Positions 48,453 through 57,492 of a stretch of DNA of 64,000 bases are shown one piece after another. The translations under genes were made by a program, and so were the position numbers. The stretch comes from Brachionus rotundiformis. Taxonomy: Eukaryota > Rotifera > Eurotatoria > Ploima > Brachionidae. Position 1 is the first letter of the stretch; each line of letters begins with the position of its first letter. The stretch spans positions 62,001 to 126,000 of the forward strand of contig JAESIW010000122.1 of NCBI GenBank assembly GCA_016802295.1, given 5' to 3'. The notes beneath the pieces are model-generated. The model searched no databases. It was given only the letters and a program-made list of their open reading frames with translations, and was not told the DNA's origin.

Positions 48453-50314
48453 ATGGAAAAAAAGTTCCAAATATACGACTTGGCTGTTCACAAATCGGCC
48501 TATGTTAAATACGAAAATGTGAATAAAATATATTAATTTTACTTTTAATAATGATTAATAATTTTTTTCTTGTTTAAAAAAGGCGCTCAAAGAATTTCTT
48601 GAAAAGAACAACATTTACCGCGACAAAGACCTACAGGAGCTTTATTTACCATATCTGTAATTGCTTGGAATAAATAAATTAATTGCTTGGGAATTAAATT
48701 TTTCTTGAAGAGATTTAAAAGAGCTCAGGTCTTTGGTTAGATTTAAAAATTTGAGCATTCTCTGGCTACACTCAAACCAGGTACGGACTGAAAAAAATTT
48801 ATCTTTTATTATTTTTTGTAAACACGGTGCCATTCAAGCTCAAGACACTGCCATTTATTCAAAATTGTTTCTCACTGACCGAAGTCTACCTACAAAACAA
48901 TCTAATCCAGTCAGTGGATAACATGTTCCGCAATCTGTACAATTTAAAAGTTTTGTTCCTCCAAACGAACCAAATTACAGACCTTAATTTAACAGTCAAA
49001 GAACTATCTTATCTAAAACATCTCAGGAACTTAAGTAGCACTTTGCATAAATGGTATTTTTTTAAATTATGATTAATTTTGTTGCCAAGATCTTTTCGAT
49101 AATCCGATTTCATTGGAAAACAGCTACCGCAGTTTAGTGGTCTACCATGTTCCTAGTCTTGCCATATTTGACAGAAATAGTAAGTGTTTAATTAAAGCTT
49201 TTAATTTGCTTTCAACATATCTCAAGAGCAATGGAATAAATTTAAATAAATTAAAATTAAAAAATAGTGTTTGATGTTTTTCTTTTTTGTTTAATAGTTT
49301 AATTACTTCAAGTAAAAATTAAATCTTAATTGAACGCTCTTGTAAATTTGGTGCACATTTATTGCTTCTTAACTAGTAATTAGTCGCTGAATAAGTCTAA
49401 TGAGAGGTAAAAATGGAACAGCTTCTAAAGCACAGAAAAATTGGTACCATTTTGGTATTTTTTTCATATTTGGACAAAAGAGCCACGCTGAAAGTCGAAT
49501 TGTAGCATACAATTTACCAATGTATGTTTTTGGCCAACCATTTTTATGAGAAAATTCCCAAATATGATTAATTAATTGCTAGATTATATGTCCATATTTT
49601 AGCAAAAAACCGATAGCTTAAAATTGTACCTAACATGGCCATATAAAACTTTTACCAGAGCTTAACATAATAAAACTAATAAAAAAATTAAAGTGATTTA
49701 ACCAAATGATAATTTTTTATAAAGAAAAATTTAAAATAATCAAAAAAGATCTATTTATTTATTTTTACTTTAATTTTAATTGAATATAAAAAAAGACAAT
49801 TGATAAAAATTTATAATTGATTTAATTATTAATCACTATAAAATTATTAAGTTAAGTCTATAAAAAAAATCAATAAATACAATTAGGTTAATTAATTGTG
49901 ATTTTAGCTGTTAAACAGAGCGAACGGGTCCTGGCGACAAGGAAATTCAACCCAGAGAGAGAAGCGGTGAAAAAAAAGATAGCCTTTATGAAATGTTTTG
50001 ATATTTTAAAGTCAACCAAGCAGCCAGAAGAGCTGAACATATCCAAGTGTGACTCGTTCGCATCGTTCAATTACAGCATTTCCGATGACAATCCATTCAA
50101 GTTCACCAAACGGAGCAAGACAGAGCTTAACTTGTCGCCAAGCATGAAAAAAAACAATCCACTGCTTCGATCAGTCAAAGAATACTCGTTCTTCGACTGG
50201 TCCAAGGTCAATCTTTACCAAGACAAAAGCTATTTTGAGCCAGAGCAAACAAAAAAGGCCGAGAATAAGAAAATTGTCGAGCTACCACAAATTGTTACTC
50301 TTCGATTCACTTAA
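48453..50314 (+). CDS. LRRC72: LRRC72-like leucine-rich-repeat protein
   Basis: Six exons, 48453-48518, 48583-48656, 48729-48780, 48839-49034, 49090-49179 and 49908-50314, join in frame to about 294 aa; human LRRC72 is close to 290. Four to five LRRs lie at about 35-140 (LQELYLPYL, LSILWLHSNQ, LTEVYLQNNLIQSV, LKVLFLQTNQITDL, LFDNPIS), capped by YRSLVVYHVPSLAIFDRN. The tail carries SDDNPFKF, a FDWSKVNL-type segment and ends IVTLRFT, echoing the LRRC72 C-terminus. Function is unknown; its profile in animals suggests cilia. Four introns are 55-72 bp and the last is 728 bp. Start at MEKKFQIYD is chosen over an ATG 114 bp upstream because the added leader is low-complexity. Confidence 0.8.
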
Positions 50315-50397
50315 ATCTTATCTCTAATTTAAAATAATAAACTACCCGGTCCTATTATTTTTAATTTTAGTGTCCCAATTAGTTTAAAAAAAATTTC

Positions 50398-50402
<5 letters not shown>

Positions 50403-50432
<30 letters not shown>
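50403..50432. repeat. (TA)15 microsatellite
   Basis: Pure TA repeat just upstream of the Cys-rich membrane gene. It makes the open frame upstream of that gene's Met uninformative. Confidence 0.95.
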
Positions 50433-50437
<5 letters not shown>

Positions 50438-50526
50438 GTATAGAGAAAAGAAAAATTGGTCCAGTGATCACTAAATGGGCGAGAGAAAAAGCTTTCATTT
50501 TGATTTTGGTCAAAAATAGACTAGAA

Positions 50527-50952
50527 ATGATTGTGAATTTTAAAGGTCGCTTCATAGACACCATAGATAAATATGTGCTAAGAAGCCAGGACAGCCAGAT
50601 GCCACTTTCGGCCGACTCAGTGGGTCTCATGGTCGGTGTTGTGCTCATTTGTATTTTTTTGCTTTTTTTTGTCTTGTTTGTGTCTTATTTTTGTCCGTGC
50701 TGGACATTGTACAATCTGTGCCTGGCACCAATAGTGGACAAAGCTTGCTGCAACTGTGCCAATCTCTACGACAAGTGTTGTCCATTTTTGGACCAGAGAG
50801 CCATGCTGAAAATGGGAAATCGCGGTTCCAATAGCCGTGTTTATGTGCAGGACATGCTGGCCACCAGCGATGGCCGAATAATCCAATACTCAGAGCCAAG
50901 GCCCATTTACAAATGCCTCAGTCGGCAAACTCTCGAAACCCAAATCATCTAA
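50527..50952 (+). CDS. Single-pass membrane protein with Cys-rich juxtamembrane segment
   Basis: 141 aa from the first ATG; the frame is open upstream through a TA repeat with no Met, so a 5' exon is possible. There is no signal peptide. One strong membrane helix at about 31-55 is followed at once by clustered cysteines: Cys56, Cys58, Cys65, Cys74, Cys75, Cys77, Cys84 and Cys85, in YFCPCWTLYNLC and ACCNCANLYDKCC. If this side is cytoplasmic they look like palmitoylation sites; if outside, a disulfide domain. The tail (about 90-141) is polar with YVQDML and a SEPRPIYKC segment. No family recognised. It lies between LRRC72 and the DOMON/SEA gene on the same strand. Confidence 0.6.
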   Translation: MIVNFKGRFIDTIDKYVLRSQDSQMPLSADSVGLMVGVVLICIFLLFFVLFVSYFCPCWTLYNLCLAPIVDKACCNCANLYDKCCPFLDQRAMLKMGNRGSNSRVYVQDMLATSDGRIIQYSEPRPIYKCLSRQTLETQII

Positions 50953-51331
50953 GAAAATTTTTGTTCATATATCAATAAATATTTTTGGCAGAAAAAATTT
51001 ATCTTATTTTTATTTAGATTATTCAATTTAAATGGACGAATGGTTCTAATCTATTATCTAAAAATATTTAGGACAATTTAAAATAAATACCTAATTTTTT
51101 GTTTATTTAATATTATTTTATTTTATTTATTTTTTTCTTTTTTTTTTTTATCTTTTCTCTTATGCCAAGTCACTATACCAAAATAATAAATTACATAATT
51201 TGTTACGATTGAGCGATCTTGGCAACAAAAATTCTATTCAAAGATCTTGCTTAATTTTTTTAATTTCAAAAGAGAGAGAAAAAAAAAGATAATAATTTTT
51301 GTCTTTTATTTATACAAAATATTTTGCCGAA
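50953..51331. other. Intergenic, no gene seen
   Basis: 379 bp AT-rich spacer with poly-T runs, presumed 3' end of the Cys-rich gene and promoter of the DOMON/SEA gene. Confidence 0.5.
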
Positions 51332-54300
51332 ATGTATGCACGGCTTTTGTTACCAATTTTGTCAATATGTTTAGTGTTAGTCCGGTCGGGATCGAGCGAG
51401 TTCTTGCACTCGATCTCGACTCCCGAAGCAGGTTGGTTGATCAATTTAGATAGGCTTATTTCTCAATTAAATAATAATTATTAGGTAATGTGGAAGTTTC
51501 TGCCGAGCACGGCGCCGACTTGGTCAATTTTACTGTAACTTTTGAGCTGGTTAAAACGCCCCTATGGCTCGCAGTTGGCCTCAGCACCCAGTCTCGAATG
51601 GTAAATAAACAATCATTTTTTTTATTCTCTTTTTTATTCTATCCAAAGCTAAATTATTCATTCTAATGAATATTTATAATTAATTTCAATTAATTTATTT
51701 TAAATAAATTCTTTTAAAATGTCTACAAAAGATGTAATTATAAAAGTATAAAATAAAGAAACATTAATTGAATTTTGTGCCAAAGCTCTATTGATTCCAA
51801 GAATTTTTTAAAATGTTTATAAATTGTTCATCTGACTCGATGACAATGCTTAGACCATTGTAGTACTCTTCCATTTGTTCGTAGCTAATTAGTGGCGATT
51901 TGAAATCAGTGGACAGTGATAGTTCAAAAAAGTCTGGTACTTTGTTCAAAGGCAATAGGTCAAATGAGCTCAAAAATTTCTCAAACATTTCATCTTCTTT
52001 AATGTGACCATTTTTGACTTTGGGATGTCTGGCCGCTTTGTAATACTTGTACACATCGTTCACTTGGACATAGCCTACTTTCTGTGTGTCCAGTTTGTGC
52101 ATTAGTTGGCGAAAAAATGCGTGTCTTTCGGTGTTCATTTCGCCCAAGTAGACCCTCAAGATGTTATAATAGCTCAGATAGCCCACTCCATCCAAGTCAA
52201 TGCTTTGCCACACTATGCTCAAGTCCTCCGAATGTATCTGCACATTGTACTCAACAAAAGCATCATACAAATCCTGTTGGTTCACGTATCCGAATGCTTT
52301 CATGTCATTTTTAAGACTTCTGTTCTTCAGGCTTTTGCCAAGACCCATATAAACTTCCACAGATCTTTGCTCGATTTGTTTGAGCAGAAATTTTCTAACA
52401 CTATTGACTATTTTTGTGTCATTGGCTTCCACGTCTGTAAGTGGTCTCTTAAGCTTTTCTTTGGCATCAAATATTAGTCTGTTTATCTCTTGGCCAGGTT
52501 CGGGAAGAGCCAATATTTGACCAACGAGCAAATTTTCCTTTTCTAGCTCGTTCACTTCGATCACTTCAAATTCCAGATAGTCCTTTTGTCTGACAGTGTC
52601 TGGCAAACTAGTCTCATTGAAGCTTGACGGCAAATACAGCACGGCACCTTTGTAAATGTCGTACAAGTCAATTGGTTTGCCTTTGCGTCTTCCGTAGCTT
52701 TGTACATGCACTTTGCGAGACAAGAATGGCAAAGCATTGGCTTTTTTGCTCACGTTGCCACTACCAACCCCAGTTATATATGCACCACACAAAAGCCTAA
52801 ACTCATAAATGGTCAAAGATCCATCATGTAGGAAAATAATGCCAAACAAGTCACGCAGAGCCAAACGACCATTTGGCGAACGTATGCGACAATTAAATTT
52901 TAATTTTTTTGCCAATACGTTCTCGGACAAACTGCTAGTTGGTCTGGCGTGGTTGTCAATCACCGTGTATTTATTACCTCTGGGTGTGTACAGAGTTTTT
53001 TGATTAGGCAACTTGGTAGGCTGAGAAATGGCAAATGTAGACAGTTGGTCAGTGACTACAGTGTCTACGATGAGCTTTTCTTTAAGTTGTTTTGAGTCAT
53101 AGTCGGTTGGTTTGGGCGTATTGACGCCGTTTTCTAGCCAAAGTTTTTCCAAGTCGGCCACACGCTCAATCTGGTAAATGGAGGATTTTTTTTGCACTGC
53201 TGGACCTGGCGGAATTTCAGTTGGCTCATCGAGTTTTGGCTCAATTCTGGGCGCATCCAAATGAGACACTGGCGGCGATCTTGTGCTGTTTATTTTCTGG
53301 TGATAGGCCAAAATTGGTGATTGTTCTTGTTTGGTGTTAAGAGCGTAGGAATAGGCCGACTTGGGTCTGGCTGATTGTTCGACTAGACTTGGAGCAATGA
53401 TGGGATTTTGATGGCGCAAATTGTGCTGCTTGGACCGAGATTCATCTGATTGAAGATCGCTCAAATTTAAAATTGGTATTGAGCTAGCATTTGCCAAAAT
53501 GGAATTATTCACCTCAGGCTCTTGTTTTTTCTCATAGGTTAAAAATTCCGTATTAAGCAGACTTTTTACTCTTTGTTCATGTGACAAATCGGGTATTTTT
53601 ATCTGCTCATTTGGCTTTGGACCTTTTTTATAAACTATTTCTTCGCCAGTGATCGGATTGCGAACAATTTTGGTTGACATTTTCCAATTTAAATAAAAAA
53701 AAATTTATTTTATTTTCTTTTCAATTGAAAAAATGGAAAAAAATTTTTTTTTTTAATGTAGAAAAATTTTGTTGCCATGGCAACCGATCAATTGGTCATT
53801 GAAATTGACTTTTTTCTCTAAGATTGACACACTGGTAATGTTCATTAAATATGACAATGGAGTAGTTGATTTGTTCAATGGATACAACCGGGAGTATGCG
53901 ACACCAGTGCGGGAAAATTCCACTTTGGATTTGGTAACAGAGCTGAGAATAAATGACAAAGTAGCGCTGATATTTCAGCGACAAGTGGCTTTTGTGTCAA
54001 CTGTAAACCCAGCGGTGAGCAATGATCTAAGAAATTGTTATCGAATAGCAATTGCCAGTGGATCTTTGGTAAATCAAGTCACACTTCCTCACTCTCAAAT
54101 ACCCCAATTTACTCAAAACTGTTTGATAATAGCGCCTGAGAAAGCGGTCACTGTGGTCTCGGTGCCCTATTATGTCAACATGAGCATCGATAGCCAATTC
54201 ACTAGTGACCTATTGGATCCCAATTCGGTAAATTACTTCAGACTAAGATTCCGGATTGAAAAGTTTATCACTGATGCATTGAATGCCGACAGTTTGGTGG

Positions 54301-55828
54301 TTGAAAATTTCCAGTTGTTGAGCTTAAGCCCGGGCAGTGTTGTGTCCATATCGGGCATCAGGTTGCCAAGTCCTGGCCTTGAGCAGCAAATTCGCGAATC
54401 TCTTGTAAAAGGAAGTACAGATTTTCTACCTGTTATTAAGGAGAGGATTTTTGTCTCAAGTTCATTAGATGACTCATCTACCACCAGTAGCGCCGCTACG
54501 ACTACCATAATTAACTCCACCACATCATCAACAACTAAAATGGCACCAATTTCAAATTCGACTGCTTCATTTGCTAATTCGACGGCAGCCTACAGCACAA
54601 ATACAACCATGGTCAACACAACTATGGCAACAAATACAACCATGGTCAACACAACTATGGTAACAAACACAACTGTGGAAACAAAAGCTACAAATAGCAC
54701 AGCAAATGTGACCATTCAAATAGACTACTTTGCTGCTGAATTTAAAGTGGACATGATATTTACCGAAGAGTTAAAAAACTCATCCTCACCTGATTATCTT
54801 TCATTTGTATCTCAACTAGATAGTTATGTAAATAGATTAAAGTTTGGCAACTAAAAAATGCTTAAATTTTATTATGTTTATAGATAAAAAGTGGTTTTTT
54901 GTCCAATAATCAAATAGATGCATTGAAAAGTTGGAAAGTGGAAAACTTGCGCCAAGGAAGCATTATGGCTTTGACCAGTTTGGGCATAGCGGGTTTGCCA
55001 GAAGGCGACAAAATTGAAATAGTTAAGAAAAATCTCGAATCTGGTGACAAAAACATTTTGCCAGTTCAATCAATAGATATTAGAAATTTTGATACAAGTT
55101 AATTTAGAAGCTTAATTGAAGAAAAAAAAGTTAATTAATTTTTAAATATAGCTACACAAACGTCATCATCTAATTCGGCAAAAAGTACTAGCAAAAATAA
55201 GGATGATAATGATGATGATTCGAGCTCAGTGTCGGCTGTGGCAATTGTAGTGCCAATTATTTGTGTAGTGTTTTTAATAATTGTTATCATAATAGCAATA
55301 TGCATTTTTAGGCGTAGAAGACGCGCTGTAAATTAATAATTAATTAATTTTTTCTGATTAAATTTGTTTAAAATATTTATTTAAAAATTGTAGAGAAATT
55401 CCTATATTCTACAAACATCTGAGCAAAATAGAGCATTTGACGCTAACTCGAGGACATCCGAAATACCAAGAAATCCACCACGATTCAGCTCAGAGGACGA
55501 TTTGAGCAGACACACAATGACCAATTTGAGCTCTCGATTCAAGTCAGCAAATGATGATTCACCACCGAACATAAACTCGCTTGGCAAAAAGGACAAAAGA
55601 GACTCTGGACCACCGTCATACTCAATGACGGACAAGTCATCCGATCACTTTAAGGAAATTCCTCTCGGAAATGACCAAGATGACAAGATTGAGATGGACG
55701 AAATTAATGTTAATAAAAAAGATAATGCAGTGCTAAACTATGATACATCTGATATTGATGATACCAGACCTAATTTGGGAAGCATTATAAAAAAAAGCAA
55801 CAACCCTTTATTTCAAATGGATGAATAA
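51332..55828 (+). CDS. DOMON-SEA-mucin-SEA single-pass receptor-like protein
   Basis: Six exons, 51332-51431, 51485-51600, 53823-54827, 54884-55097, 55152-55327 and 55394-55828, join in frame to 681 aa. Signal peptide at 1-23. A DOMON-like beta domain (about 34-150) carries PLWLAVGLSTQSRM and later VALIFQRQV; in DOMON proteins such domains bind haem or sugar. A first SEA-like domain covers about 182-285, with a GSVV motif at Gly243-Ser244 matching the SEA self-cleavage site. A Thr/Ser/Asn linker (about 288-370) repeats TNTTMVNTTM and is likely heavily glycosylated. A second SEA-like domain (about 372-475) has GSIM at Gly432-Ser433. One membrane helix (507-531) and five arginines precede a 150-residue acidic cytoplasmic tail. 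Intron 2 (2222 bp) contains a whole gene on the other strand. Domain calls rest on motif reading. Confidence 0.65.
51788..53680 (-). CDS. CAPS2: Calcyphosine-2-like EF-hand protein, nested antisense
   Basis: Intronless, 630 aa, lying entirely inside intron 2 (51601-53822) of the opposite-strand DOMON/SEA gene. The N-terminus reads MSTKIVRNPITGEEIVYKKG. Residues to about 265 are disordered and Pro/Ser-rich. A conserved block follows (LKFNCRIRSPNGRLALRDLFGIIF..SLTIYEFRLLCG..YLEFEVIEV). The C-terminal third is a calcyphosine-type EF-hand array: a canonical loop DLDGVGYLSYYN, a degenerate second loop (LDTQKVGYVQVND), and a closing QMEEYYNGLSI..EQFINILKNSW that matches the end of calcyphosines. 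Human CAPS2 is about 557 aa. It probably senses calcium; a ciliary role is suspected for the family but not shown here. Start and stop fit the intron with 142 and 187 bp to spare. Confidence 0.78.
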   Translation of the reverse strand: MSTKIVRNPITGEEIVYKKGPKPNEQIKIPDLSHEQRVKSLLNTEFLTYEKKQEPEVNNSILANASSIPILNLSDLQSDESRSKQHNLRHQNPIIAPSLVEQSARPKSAYSYALNTKQEQSPILAYHQKINSTRSPPVSHLDAPRIEPKLDEPTEIPPGPAVQKKSSIYQIERVADLEKLWLENGVNTPKPTDYDSKQLKEKLIVDTVVTDQLSTFAISQPTKLPNQKTLYTPRGNKYTVIDNHARPTSSLSENVLAKKLKFNCRIRSPNGRLALRDLFGIIFLHDGSLTIYEFRLLCGAYITGVGSGNVSKKANALPFLSRKVHVQSYGRRKGKPIDLYDIYKGAVLYLPSSFNETSLPDTVRQKDYLEFEVIEVNELEKENLLVGQILALPEPGQEINRLIFDAKEKLKRPLTDVEANDTKIVNSVRKFLLKQIEQRSVEVYMGLGKSLKNRSLKNDMKAFGYVNQQDLYDAFVEYNVQIHSEDLSIVWQSIDLDGVGYLSYYNILRVYLGEMNTERHAFFRQLMHKLDTQKVGYVQVNDVYKYYKAARHPKVKNGHIKEDEMFEKFLSSFDLLPLNKVPDFFELSLSTDFKSPLISYEQMEEYYNGLSIVIESDEQFINILKNSWNQ

Positions 55829-56581
55829 AAATAAACTAATTTTTTTTTTCATACTATCTATTTTAAAAAATAGATTATATAGATATATTTTGGATTTTTT
55901 TATTTTTTATTATTTTTAATTTTGAATTAAACTTTTAAACGGTCTAATAAAAAATATAGAAAATTTATTAAATTATTTTTGCTTATTATATTGATTGATA
56001 TGTAAATCATAAAAATTTTATAAATTTAGAAAAATAAAGGTACAAATCAATAATGCTCTTTAAATGTAATTAAATAAATCAAAATCCGTTCTAACAAGAG
56101 ACTCTATTGGAAAATATTAAACACTTTTATTCTCATTAATTAATTATTTGAATAAATTTTTGTTTGTTTGTTAAGTTTTTTTGGCATTAAATGAATAAAA
56201 AAGTTGTAATTAATTAATTTTATTTAGTTAAAAAAAAAAAGAAAATAATTGCTTTAAATAAAGTAAAATAAATTATAATATAAAATTGGTAAGTCAATAA
56301 GCTTGACAAAAAAATAAAATAAAAGAGATAAAGAGAAATATAATTACAATTTAAATTTTACTATTTAAAATGAAATAAAAATCGGTGTCCATATCTAAAC
56401 CAATTCGGTACCGTAGGTAAAATAGGGAAAAAAATGAATGTTTTTTTTTCATTATTTTAAGATAAAAGATCTATAGGCACGGCACAAATTTACTTTGATC
56501 ACATTTAGTTAATAGATAGTTTAAAGCGCTAAAAATACAATTAAAATATAAAACGAAAATAAATAAGATAAATTTTGTATT
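55829..56581. other. Intergenic, no gene seen
   Basis: AT-rich 750 bp between two convergent genes. No ORF or repeat supported. Confidence 0.5.
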
Positions 56582-57117
56582 TTATTTAAAATGAAAATGA
56601 GATTTGATATTTGTGAAAATATTATGATTTGATAGAGAAGCTGATTGTTGGTGTGCATTGGCATTGGTATCGCATTTTGCATGTATGTTTGGCAAAAGAG
56701 TGATTTTTTTGCCAGGAGTTGAGGCGGACAACATTTTCGAGGCGTTCGATGTCAATTCTGTGACATGAACAGCCGCTTGGACCAGAGTTTTAAGCGACGA
56801 GTTGGGCTCTTTGTTTGGTGTTTTGCTTTTTTTCATTATGGTCTTAAGGTAGCTGGCACCACGGTTACAACTCAAGTTGGCCATCTCGAGCTCGTTCTCC
56901 TTGTTCATGTCCTTGAGCAAAATGTTGTTGTTGTTGGTGTCGCGAGCTTTGTCGCTCATATTCGACAGCGACTTGCTCGACTTGCGGCCTAGGCTCTTGG
57001 CCACGTCGGCGGTGTGCGCACAACGCGGCTTTATGTTCATGTGGTTGTAGTAGGCTGCGCTGGGCTGCAGGCGCTTCAAGTGCTTACTGAACCACAAGCT
57101 TAGGTAATAGTGCCATT
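56582..57117 (-). CDS. Unrecognised protein, 3' coding exon only
   Basis: A frame of about 178 codons whose base composition is clearly coding-like (near 50% GC for much of its length, in contrast to AT-rich flanks). A TTTCGCAG acceptor at 57118 would start it in phase 1 with WHYYLSLWFSKHLKRLQP; without splicing the frame stays open further upstream (KCCSHKDKISFAEW). There is no ATG near the 5' end, so an earlier exon is missing. The protein is basic and Ser/Asn-rich (KSLGRKSSKSLSNMSDKARD, poly-Asn, IMKKSKTPNKEPN) with an Ala/Val-rich helix (LVQAAVHVTELTSNASKML). No domain is recognised. It follows GRK2 on the same strand; a GRK2 alternative 3' end is unlikely because reading phases differ. 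Confidence 0.45.
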
Positions 57118-57492
57118 CTGCGAAAGAAATCTTGTCCTTGTGTGAACAGCATTTAGCTACATTATATTTTATTTGTTTAGGTATAGATATATAAATTATA
57201 CAAAGATAGTTGTAAGTCTGCAGATAGCGAAAAATGTAACAAATTAGCTTCTAAAGGGACTAGCAGTTTCGTTTGAATAATTAGTCTAATTGGTTTAAAG
57301 TAATAATTAGCAAAATTAGAATAGATACAAAATTTGTTTTTTTTTTCTCTTTGGCTAAATTATTTGCCAAAGTGGACTCGCTTGGTCCCAGAAATCAAAT
57401 TGTGTACATATTTTAATTGTAGTCTAATTTAAATTCTAGAAAATGTGAAGATAAAGAAAATATAAGAGATAATAAATGGGCATTATTATTCA
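57118..57492. other. GRK2 3' flank, nothing firm
   Basis: AT-rich 375 bp between the GRK2 stop and the next exon. It may hold the missing 5' part of the 56582-57117 gene, but no exon joins in phase. Confidence 0.4.
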
